This document shows positions 1 to 12,658 of a DNA stretch of 64,000 bases, piece by piece (the first letter of the stretch is position 1; each line of letters starts with the position of its first letter). The DNA lies in contig JANVFP010000030.1 of assembly GCA_027919835.1 (NCBI GenBank), positions 62,001 through 126,000 on the forward strand, given 5' to 3'. Under the pieces are notes generated by a model, which saw only the letters and a list, made by a program, of their open reading frames with translations, was not told the DNA's origin and ran no database searches. The position numbers were made by a program, and so were the translations under genes. This DNA is from Lentinula raphanica (taxonomy: Eukaryota > Basidiomycota > Agaricomycetes > Agaricales > Omphalotaceae).

Positions 1-249
1 TGAGCTTGCTTCAGACATACAACATTTGGTAAGGCTACAAAATACTTATAAGTAGCAGCGCAACGAAAGCAGCAACACCAAGCAAAGAAAACATGATATA
101 CAACACGAAAGATATAGACCATAACAAATCCGCAAAATTCAGCAATCAGGTCAAGTAGATAACATAAGTAGAAGTATGCACGAAGAAAAGAGAATTTTCA
201 TATTCACCAAGATGGAAAATCAACACGGTACATATAGCACAGTAGATCA

Positions 250-3200
250 TCAACCCTGCAGATGACGATGTTGGGCCACAACACTCGATGAGCCCGGAGG
301 AGGCCGGAATCCATCAAGGAATTGAGACCACTCGCCCTGCCCAAAACCAACGGCAGCCCCCCACATCGATGCATCGTCTCCTGGATGCCCGGGGTAGTGC
401 CCATACCTCGAAGCCTCCGAGTATATCTGCGGCTGCGCCGCCGTAACATAAGGCTGGTATGAGTTGGGAGATGCAGACGAAGGCATTGAAGCCATGGACT
501 GGGCATGGGAGTTTGTGATAGTAGGTGACATGTGAGATTGAGATAGAGGTGAAGATGGATGCTGGCCACCTCCGTTTCCTTGTTGTATCTGACCATTGCT
601 GGCACCTCCTGAATGCGTGTACATAGAAGATGTTCGCATGCTCGACATGACTGCGTGGGTATTGAGCGAGTTTTCATAACCTACATGGGTATGCATATTT
701 GAGTCTTGGCCTTGCATATTGGAATGGCCGTGAGAGGCAGGAACGACGGTCAACGGGGGGCTGACACTCGATGAACCGATGGGAGAGCCGTTGACCATGT
801 GTTGGCCACTACCATTGCTTGCTGGGCTACTATCCACGAACCGCCTTGGATCATGCGAATCGTGGTAAGGGAAAGCCAGGTTCCTGACAACACTCAATAT
901 ACGTGCACGCTCCTTCTCCCTCTGCTCCTTGTTCTGCAAGTGGAAATTGACACTGTACAGAGGAGCCAACGCAAACAGAATATCATAAGCCTTGTCCGCG
1001 ACAGAGATACCCCGACAAGTCTCCAGCGTGTGCATTGCTTTCTTGATCGATGCACGAAACAGAGAAGCACCGGGCTGGTCGGGATTGGCGATCAGCTGGA
1101 ATGAAAAGAACATTGCGGCAGAGAAGACATGGAAAGGGCCCCAATGCATGTGCCCAGGGACTGCCAAAGAAGAATTGGCAAGAAAATCCGGTCGGCTTTG
1201 TCCGACCATCGTGATCAACTCGCTGGCTGCACCAACAGCGATTTCGAGGCTCTGGGAATGTTTGTTGTCTGAGGGATTCTTTGATGGCGCAGAAGAAGAG
1301 GGCGTTGGATTAATACTTGCACTGGCGTATGGACGGTGCAAGGTGAATCGGATATGATAATAACTACTTCGTATAATCACGCTCTGTACGCCCAATCGCC
1401 GTAGATTGGCGTTTGGACTGGCGAGATTGCGGGCGACCTTATATTCGTCAAGGTTAAGCTCCAAAGGGAGGTTGTCTATCCACTGCCTAAGAGCACGATC
1501 GTTTGCCTGGACGGACTCGTAAGGTACAGGTCGAACAGAGACCGCGTCGTCGATGATGTCTCCGAGAATGAAAGCCAGCCGAAACAGTGCGATATTGGGC
1601 AGGTATAACCGGCCGGATTTATCTACGGCTGGATCGCAGTAGGAAGGTAGGGAAGTATCAAAATGATGTGAAGCGATAGCTAACGGTCGGCCGAACATGA
1701 AAGCTTCCCAGCTAGAAATCCAAAGTTTGTGAATCGCGCGAATTGGCGGATGAACCTTTCACATACCGTTCCAGAAGAATTATATGCCACCATGCCCATC
1801 TTCTTCTCTCGGCGAGGTCTCTGTGCATCCGCCATTTCCCAGGGTCTCGATGAAGACCCATTGCTGTACCGATTGTCACTAGCTCCCCTCTTATATGCCA
1901 AATCTCCTCACTATCGTTCTTTAGCATATTCAGATAATGGGTCCGAATCAACAAAAGTTCCACGAGGTCCAAGGTGTAAGCCTTCGTTTCCTGTTGTTTC
2001 CGATGAAGTGCTTGAGTTGAGACGTCGAAATATCTTTGGCCCAATTGCTCGTGCGTACCAGAGAGGGTTTCAAGAAGGGCATGCTGTGATGGGAGATAAT
2101 GTGTAGCAATCGCCATGATTGCACAAGCTAAAGCGAGAATTATGCGGTCAGCGCTTTCCCCGTTCTTGTATCGTTCCCAATTATGAGAGAACGCAGCTTG
2201 ATTGACGTGTCTGTAGATCCAGTTACAGTACTCAAAGTAGTACGCAATCAAACCGTCGATGACTTCGATGTTTGGCAGAATATCGAGCAGATCACGGTCA
2301 TACTCGCGGGTAATGGCGGAGAAGTCATTGGTAGAGGAGTCATCGACGATATCTTGGGCTGGGTTGGACGAACGTTCTTGTGAGGGTTGTCGAGAAGATG
2401 TGCCATCGTCCGAGCCTCTAGAACCCTCATTCTATATTGTGAAAGTATATGTTGAGAAAGGGGAAGAAGCAAAAGAGAAAGTTTCGCGACGCACGGATAG
2501 AAGATGGAGAGCAGCGCTAGTTGGACCAGCATAGAGACCTCCTTGCACTTTACTGCCCAGCATGCCCGGCGCCGTATTAGACCCACTTTGCGAAGGTTTA
2601 TCGTTAACGTCTGGATCGACTGGCTCCTTTTTCGGCACGATATTGTCATTACGTCGATGGGTGCTCGCAGGAGCATGGGAGACTGCGGCTCGTTGATGTG
2701 GAAAGACATAAGACTCGAGCATGGTAATAGAATGCCTCAGCCTAGCAATTTCTGCTGCTGGGTCGATTCTAGCATAACTGAAGAGTAGTTTATCGGCGCT
2801 AAGCCAAAAAATGTGGGCTGGATAAAAATCAACAACGTACTGGTGATCATCTCCGCGGACGTATGAGTCGCCATCGGGCCCTTTGCCATCCTGATAGCAC
2901 ATAGCTGAAGTCCCTACGAGCACAAAAAATCCGTGTTTAGGATGCCAAGGACGTGGAGAACGATAGATTTAAACAACTGACCACGAAGGACACAAGAGGA
3001 ACATGGCCGATTTCTGCAGAAAGTAGTATGAGAAACGAGCAGCGCCAGTAACACAGAGGTTCATTGAAGTCGATACCTGTCACACTTCAGCTTGCTGTTT
3101 CTACAAGGCTCACAGTTTATGGCCTTTCTTGCACGCTTTTGAGGACGAGCATCGGCCGATGAAGGATCTGTGCCAGAACCAGGTGCTGGGGATGTTCTGC

Positions 3201-3297
3201 CACGAACCACACCAGTCGTCTGGGACGATTTGGGCGCTTTGGACCGTCCATTGTTAACCATCGACGACGACGACGATGAAGGAGTGTCTTCGGGCAT
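250..3297 (-). CDS. Zn2Cys6 fungal-specific transcription factor
   Basis: A nuclear DNA-binding regulator of the Gal4 type. Translation from the ATG at 3297 gives a Ser-rich, basic N-terminus (QKRARKAINCEPCRNSKLKC) followed, after two introns are removed, by a complete binuclear zinc cluster with spacing C-x2-C-x6-C-x5-C-x2-C-x8-C; introns near 3081-3015 and 2985-2918 fall inside it. A linker with a short coiled coil (AAEIARLRHSITMLESYVF) follows, then the fungal_trans middle homology region (about 2250-1380, with the typical GTAMGLHRDP and WWHIILLER stretches). The C-terminal third is rich in Ser, Gly, His and Gln and ends at a stop at 250. Ligand and target genes cannot be told from the sequence. 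The zinc-cluster class is firm; exact exon borders in the middle are inferred. Confidence 0.85.
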
Positions 3298-6200
3298 GTG
3301 GCAAGAGGAGTGCAGATGCGGGAAGGGGAAAAAGAGAGAATTGGCCGGACACTGACATTTAATATAATTTATCCCACCGATCTCAATTTGGCTATCACTT
3401 CAACTATTACTCTCTGCTTTTTACCATTAAGCTTTTCTCTCTGACTTCACACACACGACTCTTCTTCATTCTTCTTCTGCTTCTCGCAGAATAAATCATG
3501 ATAGTATTCAAAAGATCTCTCTTAAGGTCGTTCGTTTTCTCATTGTATCCCTCCCCCGTTTCCTCAGATTTCCTCAGTAGCTGCCGCCGGAAAAAACGCC
3601 GCTCAGAAATGTCTAACGGGAAGGTTGTCGACACTATCTCGATTGAATGCTTTCAAGTTCTAACATCTAATGAACTCTTATGATGGCCTTTGAATTTTGC
3701 AGCTTATTGACAGGCTGTGATTTTATTCTCTACATCTACGTCGCAACGAGTCAACCACACCAGGAAGATGGTTAACCTGGGTAAGTCTCCTACAAGCTCC
3801 GATCCAGGAAGTAAGTACCCAAATTAGCCTCGTGCATGCCCACTCACCAACGCTCTTTGAACGGGAGGCTAAAAGCTCACCGAAACCCGATTTCCTAAAC
3901 GCACAAGCAGCTCACCATCGAGTCTATGCTTTGTTCTTTCTTCGGACTTTCGGACAGAATTTTTACGGTTTGTGGTGAAACTTGGTTCGCAATTACTCAA
4001 TATTGACTCCCTACCTAATAAATCAATCGCCGTTACAAACTTCCAGGCGACTCTCTTTGGGAGCTTTTGACACTCGAATCTCATTTCTTCTTCAACGTTC
4101 GTTTTCCTCCTGGATTTTACGCAATCGTCCCACCTGCCCGATTTCATTCAGATCGATGACGATCTGTTACAGTCCGCCCAACGGCATTCCCCTCAAAGCG
4201 TACAATCAAAGCTGCTAAACGTGCTGTCTGGACAGATAAATATGGCTTTGATTCAAAATCCTGAGATAAGCAGAGCCTCAGAATAAAATTAATCCTGAAG
4301 CCAACAGCCTCCAACAACTCACCCGCAATCAAACACATCGGACCGCTCGTTCGTTTTGGTCTTTTGGAGCCAGTCCTGATTGCATTTTCCCCTCCAATCA
4401 TTCCATAACTCATCAATAATAACTCACCCCCAATGCAAAACTTTTGATGCTGGGAACACCTTTTGTCGATAACCTTGTGGTCCTCCCCGAACTAAAATCG
4501 CTACCGCTTTCCGGCCCTTTCTAGCCCTTTCTGCTCTCATGACCCCTCCTATACTCCTACCGCAAGAGGTCCCCCAGTGGCGGTTCCGCGAATGGGCCCC
4601 AATTGCTGGTAAGGAACTAGGCGGGTACTTCATCCTCCAGAACCTCATTCAAATGTACGACGCCATGAGAGACATTTACGATGTGTATGGTCCTTCGGGA
4701 AAACTAGTCCAAGATAGGACAGCCCAAGTCTATACCTCATTTCTATATGGTCAGGATCCCATCTCGGATTTCATTCAGTGACCGAGTCCTTCGATTTGCT
4801 GCTTCAATCGAAAATCTCCTCAGTCGTTGACGTTTCCGATATATCTATGTCTCTTCAAATCTGCTGCCAACACTCGTATATGTAGCAGAGAGATTCGGCA
4901 AGAAAGGTATCGGTTCAGAAATGTACATGGTTCCGTGCATATCGTGATGATTTTGAGTTTTCAGTGACGGAACTTGTCCAGGTTATAGAGAGGTGAGTAT
5001 CTGGCAGCTAAGCAGTGAAATACTTTCAAGTCGATATTGCAAAATGTATCTGGCGTAAGCTTATACCATCACCTTGAACAATTGCTGCATTGTTCCTCAT
5101 TTCTGTAATATGTGCCTAGCTCATTGCTCAGGCCATGCGTTTACTATTCGACTGGAATTCTGAAGTCCGCTAGCGAAACGGGAATCAAAATCCCCCCACT
5201 GCCTGGTCCTGAATTCTGGACCGAATCCTTTGGATCGTTATTAATGTAATGGCGCTGGGTCCTTGATTTTGCTCTCTTCGGATTGGACCTTTATGGACTA
5301 GGATGAATACGAGCGATACTAATAAGGAGCGAAGCTGTACTTCACTGTTCATAATCGTTTCTTCTCCCTAGACTCCCTTTCGGCGGGAACTTCATCTCTG
5401 CAACCTGGCTACCGAGCAACAACTCTCTGGGTCGACACGACAAACGCACGATACAAGAAGTGACGATGTTCATACCCTTCTCAACCTCAGCCTCAACGTG
5501 GACTGTGTGCGCTCCCCGATCCTAATGAACGTTTCAGTAGTTCGAGAATCACGGGCGGGGAGGATTACCCTTTGGTCTCAGCTGCGAGCAGTCGAAATGA
5601 TCTGGAGATCCTATGCTCAGGATATTCAGCCTGGACCTTGTTCTCTATCAGGCTATGTACTTTGGGTCTGGCCAAATACCTTGCGTATAACTCGTTCATC
5701 ATCCTTACGGTGTTTGAGGGTACTAGCCAAACGACAGTGTGATCCACGAATACCGGCCATAACACTATTACAAGCTCCCTCGGGCTGTATGATGCATTGA
5801 ACAAGATAAAGCTCTATATCAGAGTAATGAATAACGCTGTAAGTATTTAGGCAACTCATCTTGAACCGAGAAGTTCTTCGTTTGACTACAACTGGAGACA
5901 TGCTGAATCGGCTAATACTAACTTGTCAGTCATTTATCATAACAATCGGCCACTAATGCTTATCGCCACTGGAAAACTGATTGCATTTTTAGATGAGGAG
6001 GGGGGCTTTGAATACTCCAGTACGGTATGGAAAGTGTGATTGCTAGCTGTCTCGAGAGATGGCGGAGGCGAAGTTAAAAGCCCAACCATGTTTACTTACC
6101 GATGAATCCGTTTCACTGAATACAGTTTTCCCCAGACTTCAGAAGAATCAACACGATTGTCATAGTAGAGTTTTCTCAGCATGTATTCGAGTAGCTGTAT

Positions 6201-8373
6201 ACTAAATTCTAACCATGTCGAGAACAAGTTGACGTAGAATGCAGAATTAGGGTTCCGCCAATGTTTTAGAGAGTCAGTACATACAATGGTCCTTGGCATA
6301 TCAGCAGATTATAGCATGGGGATGATTGAAGCTTTATTGTGCTCTACAATTCGATTGAGCGCGCGCTCCTTTACAAGCCAAGAGCATCTTCGAGAAAGAA
6401 GATGGAAGTATGCGTGGAAACCCGTGAAGTCGCATCACTTCCCAAAGTAGTCGCTTTTAGACGCTTTGACCTCCAACTCAGCTTCAGTCAGAAGCCTTTC
6501 GAGCTACTAAGCTTCATCTTCAGCTTCAGTACTGATACTAGTCGTATTTCGGGGATGGTTCAGACCCCCGAGTGATGATCTACATATCTCCAGTTCTGAC
6601 ATAACAGTGGCAGCAATTCCTTGAAGTAATTCGTACATAACATAGTGCAAAATACGATCGAAGAGGCTCCGAAGAGGTTCTGGAATCTATCATCTGTAAG
6701 TAACCATTATTTCTTTGCATTCATGTCGGCGAAATCGACCACAAGAGCCCTGTGCAATCCTACAGCATACAGAATTCGCAGGAAATGAATGATTCTTCTA
6801 GCCCAATCATTGTTCTTCATAGAATGATTGGCAGACACGTCATGAACAAATGTCTGCGGCCTCAGCAAGCCCTCAACGCCACCATCTGTTCCTCCTGAGC
6901 GAGATGTCATGAGAGCAAGGAGTCCTATTGATTGTCCAGATATAAACCATGAGGACACGTACACAAAGCCAAAGGCATTACGGTGGTGGTCAATAGGTCC
7001 TTGTGTCGAGTGACCGACAGGCTCGGAAAAGAGAAAATCCGATCCGCATTGTGTCCAGACACGAGAATGGAGAGAAGCCTGAAGGTCGAACGATCTTCCG
7101 AAGAATCCTCAAAGACAATGCTTCCGAAGCAGGACAAGGTGTGTAAGATGACTCACGGGCATTCGAAGCCTCTGGAGCTTGACAGAGCAGACTGGCAATA
7201 TGGTAATACTGATTGTAGATTCATCGTACTAAGCAGTACATGAGTGCCCAGGTCAAGGCAGCTTGTTCCTCTGTCAGAAAGACTTAGAAATGCAGATTAC
7301 TGACATATTTTGTTTTGAGGTTTACAAGTATAACCTTCCATCAAGTCAGAATGTGCTTTAACCAAAAAAGTAAGCTGTAATCACCTCTTATTTCCTGAGG
7401 TACTGTATGCACACGCCACCTCCTACACAGTAAGCATAACTGAACTACACCCTCCTAGGCCACACGTAGGACGTCCAGTTCACGCCCATCTAAGACCCTT
7501 CCTAGGCGAATTCTGAGGAAGACAGAACATCATTGGTCAACAGGGGGTGGCTAGTAGAAATCAGTGTGCCTATATTCTCAGTGGAGGCCAGTTGCAAAAT
7601 CCGTTATCCTCGCAGAAATCTACACTAGGAGAAGAAGTCAGATATCAAGGCCCCAGTGTAGAGGAACTCAGAAATTACCCTACAATCCGTTTTCGCGATA
7701 ATGCCCTTTACAATCTAGAGGCAGTACTGAAGAGTTTGTCACCACCAGCAAGGCACCCGGGGAACAGATGATCAAGAGCGAGAAGTTTATCAACACTGCG
7801 CGCATGTCAGAGAAGGCCAGCGTGAGGGTAGACGGGCCAAGATTACGATGGATTAAGTGGCTGTCAAGTGGTATCCTCCGGTCACAACGTTCGTGGATAC
7901 AGGTGGAAGCGTTTGCGCGCAGGACTGACACACCACAAGTGTCCAGATGTGTTCAAACTGTACATCCCTGGTACATGCTGACTGAGAACTAGCGGGTCTT
8001 GAGTTGCCTTGATCTTGTATCGTCCACGCCTGGTTTGCAAGTCCGACCGTTGGGAGAGTATGTCTGGTAAGGGCCCGGAGTCCCTTTACCCACAGCAGCC
8101 CAAGTGCTCGTCACCTAGAAGTGTTTGCAAAAGTATTTCAATCGCTGCAAGGCATCGCTAGAGCCGCATTCCGTTGAATAAGCCAAAGCGATCTACGAAA
8201 TGTTGAAGATCTACAACGCAAAGGTGCAATCGTTGATTGTTGTACGAGCCCTTGTGCATATGCCTTATGAATCGTCGCAGAGATTGGATAGTCATAATAT
8301 GTTCGGTGCTTGAAGGCTGCAGTGTACAATAATAGTTTGAGGATTTAGATGATGACCGTTCAGAACAAAGCGT
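3298..8373. other. 5 kb gene-poor stretch, no convincing gene
   Basis: Both strands were read across this interval. Open frames are short, lack splice signals that join them into longer proteins, and match no family I recognise. It may hold untranslated leaders of the flanking genes, non-coding transcripts or decayed genes. One stretch at 4539-4781 looks protein-like and is listed separately. Another at about 5590-5850 reads as a hydrophobic, membrane-like peptide on the plus strand but is broken by stops. An ATG at 3769 followed at once by a good 5' splice site could be the first exon of a lost gene. Confidence 0.4.
4539..4781 (+). CDS. Small unrecognised ORF, possible gene fragment
   Basis: I do not recognise this product. 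The 80-residue frame has a globular, protein-like composition (for example REWAPIAGKELGGYF and MRDIYDVYGPSGKL) that differs from the random frames around it. It stops at 4781, and a second frame continues in a plausible way from about 4779 to 4890, which suggests a frameshift or a missed intron and so a decayed gene. It has no neighbours close enough to suggest a function. A chance ORF cannot be excluded. Confidence 0.25.
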   Translation: MTPPILLPQEVPQWRFREWAPIAGKELGGYFILQNLIQMYDAMRDIYDVYGPSGKLVQDRTAQVYTSFLYGQDPISDFIQ

Positions 8374-8393
8374 GGAATGTTCTGGAAAGTTCT
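8374..8393 (+). promoter_or_regulatory. Heat-shock element upstream of STI1
   Basis: Four contiguous perfect pentamers of alternating nGAAn/nTTCn occur here: gGAAt, gTTCt, gGAAa, gTTCt. They lie 73 bp before the STI1 start codon. This is the consensus binding site of trimeric heat-shock factor Hsf1, and STI1 is a classical Hsf1 target in yeast. That Hsf1 acts here is an inference. Confidence 0.8.
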
Positions 8394-8466
8394 CGGAAGC
8401 GAAGGCCGAGGCTACTTCAGCCACAGTTCGAAGTACGCTTCTCTACTCTTGAATTCATCCTCGATT

Positions 8467-10656
8467 ATGGCTGACGTGCGTATTTGGTTCAACCGTAATT
8501 AAGTCTTCATCTCACTGTCTCTCGCAGGCAAACGCTCTCAAAGATCAGGGCAACAAGGCTTTCGCCGCCAAAGACTGGGACAAAGCCATCGATCTCTTCT
8601 CTCAAGCGATTGCTCTCGATGGTAGCAATCATGTCCTGTACTCAAACAGAAGTGCTGCACATGCTGGGAAAAAGGAATGGGCTGCAGCTCTCAAGGACGC
8701 GGAAAAAGTACGCGATCTGTTCATGAACCGTCAAGGCTGGAGATTCACTCTTATCCGTGATTTTTAGTGCATCGAAATCAATCCCAAATGGTCCAAAGGT
8801 TACGCTCGCAAGGGAGCTGCGCTTCATGGTTCCAAATCCTTCGATGAAGCAATTGCCGCATATGAAGCTGGTTTGGAGATCGAAGATAGTGCTCCACTGA
8901 GAAAGGGTTTACAAGAAGTTAAGGATGCGAAGGGTACGTTACAGACGATCTGCATCAGTATCAATGCTCAATCAGGTTCCAGCATTCGACTCACAGGGCC
9001 AGAATGACCAAAATCCTTTCGCTTCCATGTTCGCAGACCCAAATCTCATCGGCAAACTCGCATCAAATCCTCGGACTTCAAAGCATCTGGCAGATCCAAG
9101 TTTCGTGCAGAAAGTATGCATCTACTCTACTCATCCTAGTTTCACGCACTCAAATTTTGTTTTAGCTTCAATTTTATCAGAGAAATCCACAATTGCTCGA
9201 TATGAATGACCCAAGGATGATTGATGTGCTTGGTGTTCTGATGGGTATCGATATGCAAGGATTCTCGCGACCAGAAGGCTCAGATGAGATGCCTCCCGGT
9301 ATGTCCACCACCAACGGCGGAACATCCTCGCCCCCACCCGCAAGCGCGTCGTCGCCTCCTCCTCCCAAGCCTTCAACTTCCGCGGCACAACCAGAAGACG
9401 TCGAGATGGAAGAGGTCGACGACGACGAAGCCAAAGCGAAAAAGGAAGCTGAAGCACTGAAGAAATCAGGCAGTGAAGCTTACAAGAAGAGAGATTTCGA
9501 GGAAGCTGCGACGAAGTTCCAGCAAGCTTGGGATGTATGGCCCAAGGATATCACCTTCTTGACTAATCTCGGAGGTTGGTCATGTCTCTGTCCGAACGCG
9601 CAAGTGCACTCTCTGATCGTTCGCCTTCTAGCCGTCTATTTCGAACAAGGAAACTATGATCAAGCTATCGAGACTTGCGAAAAGGCTGTAGATGAAGGCC
9701 GATCTGTATGTCTCAATGTCAGCATCAGGAAAGGGACTATCTCACTTATTCAGCTTCCAGCTACGTGCCGACTACAAACTCATCGCAAAAGCGTACGGTC
9801 GTGTGGGTTCCGCTTTCCAGAGGAAAGGCGACCTCACCTCCGCTATCAAATACTACGAGAAATCCCTGACGGAACATCGTACTCCGGACATCTTAAACAA
9901 ACTCAGAGAAGCCGAGAAAGCCAAGGCTGACGCTGACAAAAAAGCCTACATCGATCCGGAAAAGAGTGCTATCGCTCGTGAAGAGGGTAATGCCCTCTTC
10001 AAGAAAGGCGATTTTGCTGCCGCAGTCAAGTCGTACGAAGAAGCTATCAAGCGTGACCCGGCAGATGCACGAGGGTACAATAATCGGGCTGCTGCCTATA
10101 TCAAGCTCGCTGCATTCCCGGAGGCTTTGAAGGATGTCAACAAAGCTATCGAGGTTGATCCATCCTTCGGTAGGCATCTTTTTAGAATCTCAATGAGCAG
10201 ACTCTGAACGCTGAATCTTTCTTTGTTATCGCTAGTCAAAGCATACATCCGAAAGGCAAATGTCCTACTCTCAATGCGGGAGCACACGAAAGCATTAGAG
10301 GCAGTTCAGGAAGCAGAACTTCACGACGAAGGCAACAAGAATGCGACCGAGTTGAAGCAGTTGGAGTATAAGATACAAATGGCGTTATACGAGCAGCGAG
10401 GCGAGGAAACGCAAGAGCAGACTTTGGAGAGGGCTATGCGTGATCCTGAAGTCGCAGTAAGTGGTGTTGCTTACACGCTATAGTTCAATCTCATCACTTT
10501 TCACAGAATATCATGAACGACCCGGTCATGCAGCAAATTCTGCAACAAGCTCAAAATGATCCTTCAGCACTTCAGGATCACATGAAGAATCCAACCGTTC
10601 GGGCAAAGATCATGAAGCTAGTGAACGCTGGTATCATCAGGACAGGCAGTAGATGA
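8467..10656 (+). CDS. STI1: Hsp70/Hsp90 organising co-chaperone Sti1/HOP
   Basis: A cytosolic TPR adaptor that bridges Hsp70 and Hsp90 and hands client proteins from one to the other. The start is a 9-base first exon (Met-Ala-Asp) followed by an intron. TPR1 begins ANALKDQGNKAF; the first STI1/DP1 repeat contains DPNLIGKLASNPRTSKHLAD; a Pro/Ser-rich acidic linker follows at about 9300-9430; then TPR2A (GSEAYKKRDFEEAATKF) and TPR2B (AREEGNALFKKGDFAAAVKS); and the C-terminal DP2 repeat ends in NAGIIRTGSR. Domain order and size match the family. About seven short introns interrupt it. A perfect heat-shock element sits 73 bp upstream, so heat induction is expected. The following gene starts 333 bp downstream on the same strand. 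Confidence 0.95.
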
Positions 10657-10989
10657 CCCATGGGTTGGCCATGAGTTTATGATTCCCGGGTCTATTTTGC
10701 TTTGCTCACACTACGTATCTACTAACAATGTATCATTCAATTCAATCCTAGTATTCAAAGCCTGTTTTTGGTGTGGAGCCTGAGCGGCTACTCTCTCTGT
10801 GGCTTTTCACAAGCTCTCATTCCGATGACACCGCCAACCCACGGTTTTACGAGTGAGTGGTGGTATGATTGTTGATTAATGTTGTGTCCGTAGCATTGGT
10901 CTCGGTTATAACCCGCGCCATGAGGCTTTCGCAAGTTCCTCAACTCCATCATACACGCTCATATACTTTAACGACACTATCAACGAGAT

Positions 10990-12658
10990 ATGCGAGGACT
11001 AGTGGAGTCAAGCGAGGATGTCATCCTTCTCGTCCTGGATACGATCAGAGCTTCGACTTCGGAGGTCCACTTTTTGAAAGATTTACAGTCTTTGTCACTG
11101 GCGTCTCGCTATCTGAGAGACGTTTGCCTTCCGGTTCTCTTTCGAACCTTTCGGAGGTCTTGGGACATATCGTCTATCAGGAGTGACAAAATCATTCTGC
11201 CTTCAACGTTGTGTCAATATGTAACGTGCGTAACGTTATGGCTCTGCTACGCCTTCTAGCTTGCTCACTCTACTATCTAGCGTATTCGAGCTTGACGTCA
11301 GTGCCACTGGAGATATCCTTCTTGATGAACCAACAGATATTTCCGAACGACTGGTGACGGTATTTTCCAAGATGGAGAAACTACGAACATTCCGTCTCAT
11401 CAATTCCACGGAACGTGGACCGTGGCCTGCCTTGTTAAATGCTATCTTCAGCACACCAACATTGACCGCCTGCGAGATATGGGATTCCCCGTGGAGACGA
11501 CCAGAGGAGAAACTGAATCAAAGCATACTTGACATTCCGAGAGAACGTACCCAACTCAAGAGATTCGTATACCGAGTGCCGTTCACGGAATGCTTCCCTC
11601 GCGAGTCTGAGTCATATGGACGTCGCGATAAAGTGCAGGGCCCGGTAGAACTTTCGAATCTCCTGCTGTTAACCTCACTCGTATGTGAGTCGGTGGAAGT
11701 TTTGGAGATCCCGGCTGAACTAGCTCTACCCCTGGTCGATTGTGTTTTTCCAAACCTTCGAGAATTGACCGTTCAAGGACACGAACCGTTGCAGGCATTC
11801 GATTGGAGTGCGATATTTCGAAATGCGCCACGACTTGGAGGTATTCATCTCCAAACGGTGCATACAGCCTCCAATAGGCTAACGACACGTACCCCACGCG
11901 CCGCTTCTCGTCCATCCTATGATGATTTCATCGTGCGGGGAATGTCCAACTTGGAATCATTGACCCTTTCGGAAATCTGTGGAAAAGAACGTCTGCTTAG
12001 CGCCTTGCCTTACGCCAACCTCAGAACGTTGAGCTTCAAAGCATTTCCCCTGCCAGGTGTTACTGGGTCTCGATGGTCAAACATATATCCAAGGATACCG
12101 ACGAGTAGCGAGATACTGTGTATCTTGAACACCGTACAGATTGTCACCCTTTCGACGTTTGAATTATCTTACAGTGTTGATTCTTCAGATATCTCGCTAC
12201 TGTCGCGTATCCATTCTTCGTTTCCGAGGCTATCCACGTTGGAAATCCATCGCCTTCGACCGATGGCTAAGAGTAATTCGGAAGATGATCCTTTGGTCAG
12301 CTTTCATCAACTTTTACTCCTTGAGGTGCGACCTTTTTTAACCATCCTGTCATAGATATACATGCCACATACGCTTGCCAAACCTGGTAGTAACCTTCGA
12401 AACCTAAAGTTAAACCTCGATTTTCCTGAGCGGCCGCGGCATAACGATTGGCGTCAGGATGATTCCAAGAGAGACAGGGAATTCCATTTGTTCCTGGAGA
12501 AAGAGATAGCAACTCGCTTTGTGCATGCTATCCATTCCCTGCAAACGATGCAAATCCTTGCACACGATGCGTTCTCCAGTTATTGGGATACCTGGAAAAT
12601 CACCGCGACGCGGGAACTGATTCCTCAGCCAGCAGTCCCAGTCTGTATACGACTGTGA
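10990..12658 (+). CDS. F-box/leucine-rich-repeat-like protein
   Basis: The N-terminus (EDVILLVLDTIRA then LASRYLRDVCLPVLFRTF) resembles the degenerate F-box of the large basidiomycete F-box families, which recruit substrates to SCF ubiquitin ligases. The rest (11261-12355) has irregular leucine-rich segments such as FPNLRELTVQGHE, MSNLESLTLSEI and FPRLSTLEIHRL, consistent with a degenerate LRR domain. The tail at 12362-12658 follows the same pattern. Joining the three open segments needs two very short introns (about 34 bases near 11224 and 30 bases near 12328), so those borders are uncertain. The substrate is unknown; such genes are usually fast-evolving paralogues. Confidence 0.55.

Noticed and set aside
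3769..3790. Start of a ribosomal-protein-like gene (Met-Val-Asn-Leu then a 5' splice site)
   Set aside because: No downstream exon continuing a ribosomal protein could be found on this strand.
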